From positions 1 to 14,999 of the forward strand of contig JAGGWI010000130.1 of NCBI GenBank assembly GCA_021157505.1: 14,999 nucleotides of DNA, given 5' to 3'. How positions within the stretch are numbered: position 1 is the stretch's first letter; the number at the start of each line of letters is the position of its first letter. Below, piece after piece: positions 1 to 5,872 of the stretch. Source of the stretch: Desulfuromusa sp. (lineage in GTDB: Bacteria > Desulfobacterota > Desulfuromonadia > Desulfuromonadales > Geopsychrobacteraceae). Below the pieces are notes generated by a model, which was not told the origin of the DNA, did no database searches, and saw only the letters and a list, made by a program, of their open reading frames with translations. The position numbers and the translations under genes were made by a program.

Positions 1-38
1 GTCACAGTGCCAAAGATCGCACTTTTCTGTAACTCCAT
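1..38 (-). CDS. possible 5' end of an unidentified gene, cut by the window edge
   Basis: On the minus strand an ATG at 36-38 opens a frame reading MELQKSAIFGTV to the window edge. A GGGAGG lies just upstream (41-46), only two bases from the ATG, which is a short spacing. A GTG directly before the ATG is in the same frame, and the frame stays open back to a TGA beyond position 100, so the true start is uncertain. It would be the next gene after the cytidylate-kinase-like gene, separated from it by a terminator. Twelve codons are too few to identify a product. Confidence 0.3.
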   Translation of the reverse strand, partial: MELQKSAIFGTV

Positions 39-118
39 CACCTCCCTGGCAACCTCAAGATTGTCAAAAAAAGGAGCTGATTTTATATCATAACAACGCG
101 ACAATCAAAAGAACCGAT

Positions 119-152
119 AAAAAAAGAGGCTCTATTGATTAGATAGAGCCTC
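119..152 (-). terminator. rho-independent terminator of the cytidylate-kinase-like gene
   Basis: A perfect 10-bp stem (126-135 with 143-152, arms GAGGCTCTAT/ATAGAGCCTC) encloses a 7-base loop. Read on the minus strand it is followed by seven T (119-125). It lies about 46 bases past the stop codon at 199-201. Confidence 0.9.
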
Positions 153-198
153 GCAAAATTGCATAAATTTTGGCGGAAAGAGCGACGATTAATGCTTC

Positions 199-894
199 TC
201 AGCTTGTATATCGAATCAAATATTCCTCCGCAATCTCAGCAATTTTCACTATATCCATATGAGCATTATTAATGACCAGATGGTAAAGCAGGGGATCTGC
301 AATAATTCTATCGGCAAACCGCCGGATAAAATCATCGCGCTGATGCTGATGTAAAGCGATATATTCTATAGCGGCCTTCTCACTCAGATGATGGCTCTGC
401 ATAATCTTCTGAATACGAAATTCAGGAGCAGCAACCAACCTCAGATTGATACAGTTGGGCAAATCCTGAACCGCAAAAACACTCCCCCGACCAACCAAAA
501 CACAATTTCCCCGACGGGCAAAACTGCGGATAACAGAACGCATATGGGTGAAGATTTCTGTTTCCTCCGCCCTGCTACTGTCCAGAAACATCGAGAAAAT
601 TGCTTTGAGTGAAGAAGGGGTATCTTGAGATCTTTCGATCTGCTCAACAGTAAATCCGGAAAGTTCAGAGACCCGGTCAATAACCTCCCGGCCAACAATA
701 ATCCAAGGCTCCCCCGCAACCCGTGCGTTTAACCGCTTAATCAACTCCTCTGCCAAGGGATAGGCCTGGCAGCCGAATTCCCGTGCGATAGTAAAACATG
801 GAGACGGCTTCCCCTGCTCCACGACCTGTTGCATCCGATGCCATGCCTGTAGTTTTGCTTCCTGTTGTGGGGTCCATAAATTATGAAGTGCCAT
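199..894 (-). CDS. cytidylate kinase-like family protein
   Basis: A 231-residue protein of the cytidylate-kinase-like family (the AAA-type NMP-kinase relatives often annotated cytidylate kinase 2). Recognisable parts are the N-terminal nucleotide-binding segment FTIAREFGCQAYPLAEEL (34-51), the VLVGRGSVF strand (132-140), the LRLVAAPEFRIQKI segment (151-164), and a lid-like stretch HQRDDFIRRFADR (184-196). The usual family pattern near residue 41 is GSGG; here it reads GCQA, so nucleotide binding may be altered. Family members are presumed phosphotransferases, but the substrate is not established. The start is supported by GGGAGG with a 5-base gap to the ATG. The gene stands alone, with a hairpin repeat (924-986) just upstream in its probable leader and a strong terminator downstream. 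I found no convincing promoter; a lone TATAAT on this strand lies at 1013-1018 without a good -35. Confidence 0.8.
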   Translation of the reverse strand: MALHNLWTPQQEAKLQAWHRMQQVVEQGKPSPCFTIAREFGCQAYPLAEELIKRLNARVAGEPWIIVGREVIDRVSELSGFTVEQIERSQDTPSSLKAIFSMFLDSSRAEETEIFTHMRSVIRSFARRGNCVLVGRGSVFAVQDLPNCINLRLVAAPEFRIQKIMQSHHLSEKAAIEYIALHQHQRDDFIRRFADRIIADPLLYHLVINNAHMDIVKIAEIAEEYLIRYTS

Positions 895-923
895 AACTGC
901 CTCCCTTCCAGTAGGTTTTTAAG

Positions 924-986
924 CTAGGAGATTGTCGGACTTCACAGTGAATCTACTGCGATTCGCAAAGCCCGACAGCCTCCTAG
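924..986. repeat. 63-base imperfect hairpin repeat with TGTCGGAC termini
   Basis: The ends are inverted copies: 924-938 (CTAGGAG, two bases, TGTCGG) pairs with 972-986, with two mismatches in 15. An inner GAATC/GATTC stem (949-953 with 960-964) sits in the middle. The same terminal pattern, AGGAG-N2-TGTCGG(A/G)C, bounds the longer repeat at 14048-14212, so the two appear to be one family. The element lies 30 bases upstream of the start of the cytidylate-kinase-like gene and would form a hairpin in its leader RNA. CTAG occurs at both outer ends and could be target sequence or part of the repeat. Confidence 0.75.
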
Positions 987-1130
987 AAAAATATATACAG
1001 CGATGTCTGTTAATTATAGCTGACAATCAACAATTTCGGGGCGTTTCAACCATTTTTTTACAAATAAAAGGTAATAATTGGAAAAATACTTGTCGCGTGC
1101 TAATTAACAATATCGTCAATAAACATTATC
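987..1130. other. AT-rich intergenic stretch, no gene seen
   Basis: This stretch lies between the hairpin repeat and the RNase E/G promoter. A short plus-strand reading frame passes through it but has no ribosome site and runs across the repeat. A minus-strand TATAAT (1013-1018) could serve the cytidylate-kinase-like gene, but no acceptable -35 stands 16-18 bases away. Nothing else is supported. Confidence 0.5.
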
Positions 1131-1139
1131 TGTTATAAT
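1131..1139 (+). promoter_or_regulatory. extended -10 promoter for the RNase E/G gene
   Basis: TGTTATAAT is a perfect -10 hexamer (1134-1139) with the upstream TGn extension. The -35 region is weak (nothing better than TCGTCA around 1113), which is tolerated by extended -10 promoters. Transcription would start near 1146, giving an untranslated leader of about 220 bases before rng. Confidence 0.6.
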
Positions 1140-1145
1140 CACAGA

Positions 1146-1364
1146 TTATTAATGATTTTTCGTGTCTCCACGGTGAACGTGTCGAGGCCAGAAAAAATAG
1201 ACACAAAGGTTTCAAAGTGGCCATTCCAAAGGGGGATTATGGCTGCTAGCGTACGTAATTTAGCCGGAAGAACCCTTTTGTAGACCCCGCACAGAGCGGA
1301 GCGGTCGCTGACGAAAGGGTGCCGGAATGAGCCGCAAAATTCTGCGGACAGAAAGGTTTAAAAA
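1146..1364 (+). promoter_or_regulatory. long structured 5' leader of the RNase E/G gene
   Basis: The leader contains several inverted repeats. GTGTCT/AGACAC (1162-1167 with 1199-1204) encloses CACG/CGTG. A competing pair is GGCCA/TGGCC (1186-1190 with 1218-1222). A 10-bp stem pairs 1272-1281 with 1311-1320, with one G-U, and encloses GACC/GGTC (1283-1286 with 1303-1306) and CCGC/GCGG. CCGCA/TGCGG (1332-1336 with 1343-1347) stands right before the rng ribosome site (AAAGG, ending 1356). Two mini-ORFs lie inside the leader. Escherichia coli RNase E represses itself through its own 5' leader, so similar feedback is plausible here; this is inference from position and structure, not sequence homology. 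Confidence 0.5.
1239..1283 (+). CDS. candidate leader peptide 1 (14 residues)
   Basis: ATG at 1239 encodes MAASVRNLAGRTLL and stops at TAG (1281-1283). AAAGGGGG at 1228-1235 is a strong ribosome site at suitable spacing. The end of the frame, including the first base of its stop codon, forms the left arm of the stem (1272-1281) whose right arm (1311-1320) contains AAAGGG, the likely ribosome site of the next mini-ORF. A ribosome finishing this peptide would open that stem. No homologue is recognised, and a frame this short could be chance. Confidence 0.35.
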   Translation: MAASVRNLAGRTLL

Positions 1365-1368
1365 ATGA
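1327..1368 (+). CDS. candidate leader peptide 2 (13 residues), overlapping the rng start
   Basis: ATG at 1327 encodes the basic peptide MSRKILRTERFKK. Its TGA stop (1366-1368) overlaps the rng ATG (1365-1367) in an ATGA arrangement typical of translational coupling. AAAGGGTG (1314-1321) precedes the ATG by five bases but can be sequestered in the stem with 1272-1281. The hairpin at 1332-1347 lies within its coding sequence. Its existence as a translated peptide is inferred only from ribosome-site placement and the overlap. Confidence 0.3.
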   Translation: MSRKILRTERFKK

Positions 1369-3902
1369 GTAAGAAGATGCTTATCAACGCATCTCATCCG
1401 GAGGAGAACCGGGTGGCGATCGTTGTTGACGGAATTTTGAGCGAACTCGATATCGAGATTGCCGGGCAAGAACAGACTAAAGGGAATATCTACAAAGCGG
1501 TGGTGATTCGGGTTGAGACCGGACTTCAGGCCGCTTTTGTTGATTATGGCGCCGAAAAACTTGGTTTTCTACAAATCGGCGAGGTGCATACCAAACTCTA
1601 CCCACCTAAAAATGAAACCAAAGGTCGCCCACGGATCGCAGAGATTCTTCAACGCGGTCAGGAAATACTGGTACAAATTGTCAAAGAAGAACGAGGCAAT
1701 AAAGGTGCCGCTTTAACAACATTTCTGTCGATTCCCGGCCGCTATATGGTGTTGATGCCCGACAGCACCACCAAGGGTGTCTCACGTAAAATCAGTGTTG
1801 ATTCTGAGCGCAGGAATCTGAAAAAAACGATGACCGAGTTGGATTTGCCGGAACGAATGGGCTATATCGTCCGGACCGCAGGGATCGGCAAGGACAAAGA
1901 TGAACTTAAACGTGATTTTGATTATCTGGTCCGTTTATTTGAAGGTATCGTCGCTCGCAAAGATGAAATCAAAGCTCCAGCACAGCTCTATCAGGAATCA
2001 AATCTGGCGATCCGCTCAATCCGGGATTATTTCAGTACTGAGATGGATGAAGTCCTGGTTGATGACCACAAAGTTTTTCAGGACACCAAAGATTTCTTCT
2101 CACTGGTGATGCCGGAACTTAAACATCTGGTTAAACGCCACCGTGAACGCCGCCCGATTTTCTCCCGTTATCAAATTGAAGAACAGATTGATGGTTTAGC
2201 CAAAAATCAGGCCCCCCTCCCCTCAGGGGGATCGATTGTCCTCGACCAGACCGAAGCTTTGGTCGCCATCGATGTCAATTCTGGAAAAATGTCAGGCGAA
2301 AGTGGAATAGAAGCAACAGCCTATAAAACCAACCTGGAGGCAGCAGCTGAAGTTGGACGTCAACTGCGACTGCGTGATCTTGGCGGCTTGATTGTCATAG
2401 ATTTCATTGACATGCGTGACCGTAAAAATATCAGAGAAATAGAGCAGGAGATGCGCAAAGCGCTAAAAGACGACAAAGCCAAGGTATCGGTCGGAAGGAT
2501 CAGTCAGTTCGGTCTTCTTGAAATGAGTCGGCAGCGTTTAAAACCGGTTTTAAGCGTCGGTGCCTACCTCGAATGTCCACACTGCAAAGGTATTGGAAAA
2601 ATAAAAAGTATCGAAGCCCAGGCTGTCGTGTTCTTACGTCAGGCACATACGGCAGCAGCTAAAGGGCAGATCGGTCATATTGAAGCCAACGTTCCACTGG
2701 AAGTTGCTAACTACCTACTCAATCAGAAACGCGCTACCATCGGCGAGCTCGAACGGCAGCTGAAGCTTAAAATTTCACTTTTTGGCCGAGTCGACCTCCT
2801 GCCGGGAGATCTGGAGTTGGAACTGCATAAGCGGGAGAAAGAACAAGAGACGACCCGCGAAATTATGCCGGTATCCCATGACAATCAGATTGAACATGCC
2901 CTGGCTGCAGCTCAGCAAGTGGAACAAGTGGCGGAGAAACAAGATAAAGAGCAAGCTGAAGAGAATACAGACAGTACTGTTACGGAGCAGACCAACGGAG
3001 CGGAACCGGCGGAGAAGAGCAAAAAACGTCGCCGCAGACGGCGCAAAAAACCGGCCACAAGCAATCAGGAAACTTCTGAACAGAGCCTACAAGAATCTGG
3101 CGATGTACCCTCTACGGAAGAAACCCAAACTGAGCCAGCTCCCCAACCTGAATCCGGGGAGAGTAAAAATACACAATCAACAGAACCGCAACCGGCAGAA
3201 GAGAAACCGAAACCTCGCCCACGTAGAAGAGGTAGAAGGAAACCAACTGTCTCAGCAGAAGCTACAGTGGAAGAGAATAAAGTAGCAACAGAACAGAATC
3301 TGGTTCCACAAAAAGAAGCTGAAGTAAAATCAGAAGTTACTGCATTACCTGCAGCAACAGACCAAGCGACACCTGCAGCAGCAGAAAAACCGAAACGGCG
3401 CCCCCGCAGAGCAACTAGGAAAACCGCCGAAACAGCCACGACCAGTCAGGAAAAAACTCCGACAGAAAAACCGGCAACAGAAACAATTGCGGCTGAGACC
3501 AAACCTGCTACAGCGCCAGAAATTGTGACTGAAGAGAAACCAAAACCACGACGGGCTCCAAGAAAAGCGGCTAAAAAAGTTGTCACTGAAACAGAAACTG
3601 TTTCCGCAGCAGAAGTCGTGAGTGAAGAAAAACCGAGGCGACGCCCCCGTAGAGCGGTCAAGAAAACTCCAGCCGTTTCCCCGACTGAAACAGAACCTGC
3701 TGTTGATACAGAGAAAGCCACCGCTGAAAAACCTAAACGGCAGCCCCGGAAAACGGCTAAAAAACTTCCAGAAGTTGTTTCTGATAACACTTCTGAAGTG
3801 ACCGATAAAACACCGGCTGCTGATACAAAAAAGCCGCAACGGCGGCCAAGAAAAGCTCCGGTCAAAAAACCAGAGCCACAAACAGAATCACCCACTTCGT
3901 AA
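1365..3902 (+). CDS. ribonuclease E/G family endoribonuclease with long Arg-rich tail
   Basis: An 845-residue single-strand-specific endoribonuclease expected to start mRNA decay and to process rRNA and tRNA precursors. The N-terminus MSKKMLINAS and an S1-like RNA-binding segment (about 37-125) are typical. A probable 5'-sensor Arg-Thr pair is at 170-171. The DVNSG motif gives catalytic Asp303, and VIDFIDM gives Asp346. CPHC (404-407) is the zinc-link that joins subunits. These match the Escherichia coli RNase E numbering. Residues from about 500 to 845 are a low-complexity Ala/Glu/Thr/Pro-rich tail carrying seven Lys/Arg/Pro boxes (near 551, 614, 675, 725, 756, 789 and 822), probably an RNA-binding or degradosome scaffold. 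I left the symbol blank because rne and rng cannot be separated from sequence alone. AAAGG eight bases upstream supports the start. It is the only long plus-strand gene, with its own promoter, leader and terminator. Confidence 0.95.
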   Translation: MSKKMLINASHPEENRVAIVVDGILSELDIEIAGQEQTKGNIYKAVVIRVETGLQAAFVDYGAEKLGFLQIGEVHTKLYPPKNETKGRPRIAEILQRGQEILVQIVKEERGNKGAALTTFLSIPGRYMVLMPDSTTKGVSRKISVDSERRNLKKTMTELDLPERMGYIVRTAGIGKDKDELKRDFDYLVRLFEGIVARKDEIKAPAQLYQESNLAIRSIRDYFSTEMDEVLVDDHKVFQDTKDFFSLVMPELKHLVKRHRERRPIFSRYQIEEQIDGLAKNQAPLPSGGSIVLDQTEALVAIDVNSGKMSGESGIEATAYKTNLEAAAEVGRQLRLRDLGGLIVIDFIDMRDRKNIREIEQEMRKALKDDKAKVSVGRISQFGLLEMSRQRLKPVLSVGAYLECPHCKGIGKIKSIEAQAVVFLRQAHTAAAKGQIGHIEANVPLEVANYLLNQKRATIGELERQLKLKISLFGRVDLLPGDLELELHKREKEQETTREIMPVSHDNQIEHALAAAQQVEQVAEKQDKEQAEENTDSTVTEQTNGAEPAEKSKKRRRRRRKKPATSNQETSEQSLQESGDVPSTEETQTEPAPQPESGESKNTQSTEPQPAEEKPKPRPRRRGRRKPTVSAEATVEENKVATEQNLVPQKEAEVKSEVTALPAATDQATPAAAEKPKRRPRRATRKTAETATTSQEKTPTEKPATETIAAETKPATAPEIVTEEKPKPRRAPRKAAKKVVTETETVSAAEVVSEEKPRRRPRRAVKKTPAVSPTETEPAVDTEKATAEKPKRQPRKTAKKLPEVVSDNTSEVTDKTPAADTKKPQRRPRKAPVKKPEPQTESPTS

Positions 3903-3904
3903 AT

Positions 3905-3942
3905 ATAAAAGACCGGGTTCCATTAGGAACCCGGTCTTTTAT
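3905..3942 (+). terminator. bidirectional rho-independent terminator after the RNase E/G gene
   Basis: A perfect 15-bp stem (3907-3921 with 3926-3940) has an ATTA loop and ends in A4/T4 runs. It begins three bases past the rng stop. Because the arms carry A on the left and T on the right, it should also stop minus-strand transcripts arriving from the GGCT-like gene. Confidence 0.93.
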
Positions 3943-4009
3943 TTGAAATAGTTTCGATTTGATCTGACAACCATTGTCTGGTTTAGCCGGGTTCAATACC
4001 TCCTTCTGA

Positions 4010-4031
4010 TTCAAAACTTACTAGTTTTGAA
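4010..4031. repeat. short inverted repeat between convergent genes
   Basis: TCAAAACT (4011-4018) pairs perfectly with AGTTTTGA (4023-4030) around TACT, plus one more T-A pair outside. It lacks a GC-rich stem, so it is not a standard terminator. The rest of 3943-4084 shows nothing coding. Confidence 0.4.
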
Positions 4032-4084
4032 AAATGGTTGGTTATGGCAGGAGCGCAGCGAGTGTCCTCCGTGTGATGCTATTG

Positions 4085-4432
4085 TTATCTGTGTTTTGTC
4101 CGCTTCAAAGTGTAAATATATGCGTCTACGACAGTTTCATTTTGGAGTTTCACTGTCGTTAACACTCGCTCATATGCTTCTCCTTCAAACTCATCCAGCT
4201 CAGGCCAATGCTTTGAGATTTTATCGGAGCTAAACAGAAAACCTTCAACCTTGTCACCTTCCTTGTCGAGAGTAATCCCAGGGTAGCCCATCGCTGAACC
4301 CCAACCTTCCTGACGCAAGATTCCAATCACACTTGCTTTTTCCCATGTGCCACCAATATTTCTCATGATATGCTCGTTGGGACGATCTGGACCCAATGTG
4401 CCATATATAAATAATTTTTTTATCATATCCAT
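4085..4432 (-). CDS. gamma-glutamylcyclotransferase / AIG2-like family protein
   Basis: A 115-residue protein of the GGCT (AIG2/YtfP-like) fold. The hallmark LFIYGTL at 7-13 forms the substrate-binding loop. LDEFEGEAYERV (79-90) contains the expected catalytic glutamate, Glu83, in the DxxEG pattern. AYIYTL (104-109) is the usual closing strand. Members cyclise gamma-glutamyl groups to 5-oxoproline or act on related gamma-glutamylamines; the exact substrate here cannot be read from the sequence. There is no clear ribosome site, so the start could be Met1 or Met3. It lies 100 bases downstream of the nitrilase on the same strand, possibly co-transcribed. Like the nitrilase it is AT-rich compared with flanking core genes, suggesting acquisition. 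Confidence 0.8.
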   Translation of the reverse strand: MDMIKKLFIYGTLGPDRPNEHIMRNIGGTWEKASVIGILRQEGWGSAMGYPGITLDKEGDKVEGFLFSSDKISKHWPELDEFEGEAYERVLTTVKLQNETVVDAYIYTLKRTKHR

Positions 4433-4488
4433 TCTGATGGTTTCTAGCAGCTAACGTTTACCGCCCGGTTGATTTTATGGTTAGTAGA

Positions 4489-4509
4489 CTTAACTAATAT
4501 ATTAGTAAG
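4489..4509. repeat. palindrome between the nitrilase and GGCT-like genes
   Basis: CTAATATATTAG (4494-4505) is a perfect 12-base palindrome. It is extended by CTTA/TAAG (4489-4492 with 4506-4509) after one unpaired A. It could be a dimeric regulator site or a weak hairpin in the transcript. It lies 24 bases past the nitrilase stop and 57 bases upstream of the GGCT-like start. Confidence 0.4.
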
Positions 4510-4532
4510 CAATATTTCTTCAGTGAAAGTCA

Positions 4533-5474
4533 TTAAATCTCTTTTATGGCTTCATTTTCAATAATTGCTACTGGAGGGCGTTCTTGTTCATTGACAATAA
4601 GTTTAAATATATCTGGACGAGAGTAGTGTCCCGTTGGATCCATATCATATCGTGCTTTTACAATATCATCTAAATCAATCTCAGCAGAAATTAAACCTTC
4701 TTTATTATAGAGAGGGCCAGCAATGACCTCACCCATTGGGGATATAATTACACTCCCTCCTCGAATTAAAGGTTTGTCCTTTGGCCATGTTTGGTCTTTA
4801 CTATTTCCATCAGATGGCGGTTCTTGGTACTGACATGCGCTTACTAAGAAATTTCTGCCTTCATAAGCTATATGTTGCATACTGGCTTGCCATATGTCTC
4901 GATCATCTACAGTCGGTGCACACCATATTTCTAGGCCTTTGGCATACATTGCCGTTCGCAATAAAGGCATATAATTTTCCCAGCAGATGGCAGCTCCTAC
5001 TCGTCCTGCCGATGTTTCAATTACAGGAATTGTCGATCCATCTCCTTGTCCCCAAATTAATCTTTCACTGGCAGTAGGCATCAACTTTCGGTGCTTCGTA
5101 ATCTCTCCAGCATCCGTTATAAACAGAGCTGTGCAGTACAGGGTTGTGCCACTACGTTCAATAATACCGATGACAATTGAGGTATGACAATCCTTTGCAA
5201 GTTCAGTAAGAGCAAGAACTTCTGGGCCATCAATATCAATGGCCTGTTGCCAGTACTGCAGAAATTCTTCACGTCCTTCATCGGTTCTATAACCTACCCG
5301 GGTACCAAAATCCGACCCTTTTGGATACCCTCCTAAAAGAGCTTCCGGCATTACTAATAAATCACAATTTGAATTTTGGATACTTTCTTTATAGCCCAAG
5401 ATTTGATCCAAGGTTTCAACAGTTCCCAGTGGAGAAGAACCGATTTGCAAAGCAGCTATTATTTTCCTTTTCAT
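4533..5474 (-). CDS. nitrilase (carbon-nitrogen hydrolase, nitrilase branch)
   Basis: A 313-residue cytoplasmic enzyme expected to hydrolyse an organic nitrile to its carboxylic acid and ammonia. The catalytic triad is visible: Glu44 in LLVMPEALLGGYP, Lys130 in KHRKLMPTASERL, and Cys164 in GAAICWENYMPLL. The CWE context, the second glutamate (Glu137) and the C-terminal DPTGHYSRPD pattern place it with true nitrilases rather than amidases. Length is normal for the branch. GAGG seven bases upstream supports the start, and a promoter lies at 5500-5528. No aldoxime dehydratase, cyanide-related or transport gene is nearby to indicate the natural nitrile. Hand counts of four 60-base lines gave 35-45% G+C against about 50% in hflX, so horizontal acquisition is likely but unproven. 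Confidence 0.92.
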   Translation of the reverse strand: MKRKIIAALQIGSSPLGTVETLDQILGYKESIQNSNCDLLVMPEALLGGYPKGSDFGTRVGYRTDEGREEFLQYWQQAIDIDGPEVLALTELAKDCHTSIVIGIIERSGTTLYCTALFITDAGEITKHRKLMPTASERLIWGQGDGSTIPVIETSAGRVGAAICWENYMPLLRTAMYAKGLEIWCAPTVDDRDIWQASMQHIAYEGRNFLVSACQYQEPPSDGNSKDQTWPKDKPLIRGGSVIISPMGEVIAGPLYNKEGLISAEIDLDDIVKARYDMDPTGHYSRPDIFKLIVNEQERPPVAIIENEAIKEI

Positions 5475-5499
5475 ACCAAAACCTCGATATTCTTAATTT

Positions 5500-5528
5500 A
5501 TCTTATGAAGGGTAGGTGATTTTCGCAA
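5500..5528 (-). promoter_or_regulatory. promoter of the nitrilase gene
   Basis: On the minus strand TTGCGA (5523-5528), a 17-base spacer and TAAGAT (5500-5505) match four of six positions at each box. Transcription would begin near 5493, about 20 bases before the ATG. Confidence 0.5.
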
Positions 5529-5682
5529 AGGTTTTAAAAGATCAGCTCTTGAACCATCCCGGATATTGCTCCATTATGGATCAAGTCTGTTTTTCGAGCA
5601 AGAACGTGTGTTTCATACCTTCCCCGAAATTCAAGAGACTCGAGATGCGCAATTATCAAAACTTAGCACTTATGGCAGCTAA
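5509..5682 (+). other. unidentified open stretch, possible gene remnant, in a 398-base gap
   Basis: The frame from 5509 to a TAA at 5680-5682 is open for 57 codons without an ATG. Its last 30 or so residues read like normal protein (for example FFEQERVFHTFPEIQ, then a polar end). No ribosome site or start codon is obvious, apart from TTG at 5566. It may be the C-terminal scrap of a disrupted gene, or chance. A second plus-strand frame over the same bases (from 5516) looks less protein-like. The rest of the gap (5683-5872) is AT-rich and holds a TATAAT at 5768-5773 with no good -35, and nothing else I can support. Confidence 0.2.
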
Positions 5683-5872
5683 TGGTGTTACTCGACAACC
5701 GTATTAATCAGTTTGTCAAATATCCTGTCAAAATGGATTGGCATATATCACTGGGATTTTTGGTAGAGATATAATGATGTTGGTTTTAAACAAATCTGGC
5801 AATGACTGGTTTTGATTGGACACCTGACTGGTCAAGTACAGTTCAAAATAGTCACAAAAAAGGGGAGCGACG

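Noticed and set aside
932..1138. A 68-codon plus-strand frame before the RNase E/G leader.
   Set aside because: It runs through the hairpin repeat and over the promoter, has no ribosome site, and reads like random AT-rich translation.
3345..3895. Long minus-strand frames antisense to the RNase E/G tail, rich in Phe/Ser/Cys or Gly/Val/Ser.
   Set aside because: They are complements of the low-complexity Glu/Lys/Arg/Pro tail. Their composition mirrors its codons and they have no ribosome site.
3990..4004. A T-arm-like GGTTCAATACC suggesting a tRNA end or attachment site.
   Set aside because: No matching acceptor, anticodon or D arm could be found on either side.
4060..4460. The GGCT-like gene as an integron cassette (TAACAA right after its stop, CGTTAG just before its start on the minus strand).
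   Set aside because: No complete attC could be built: neither core site matches its consensus fully, the paired inner sites are absent, and no integrase is in the window.
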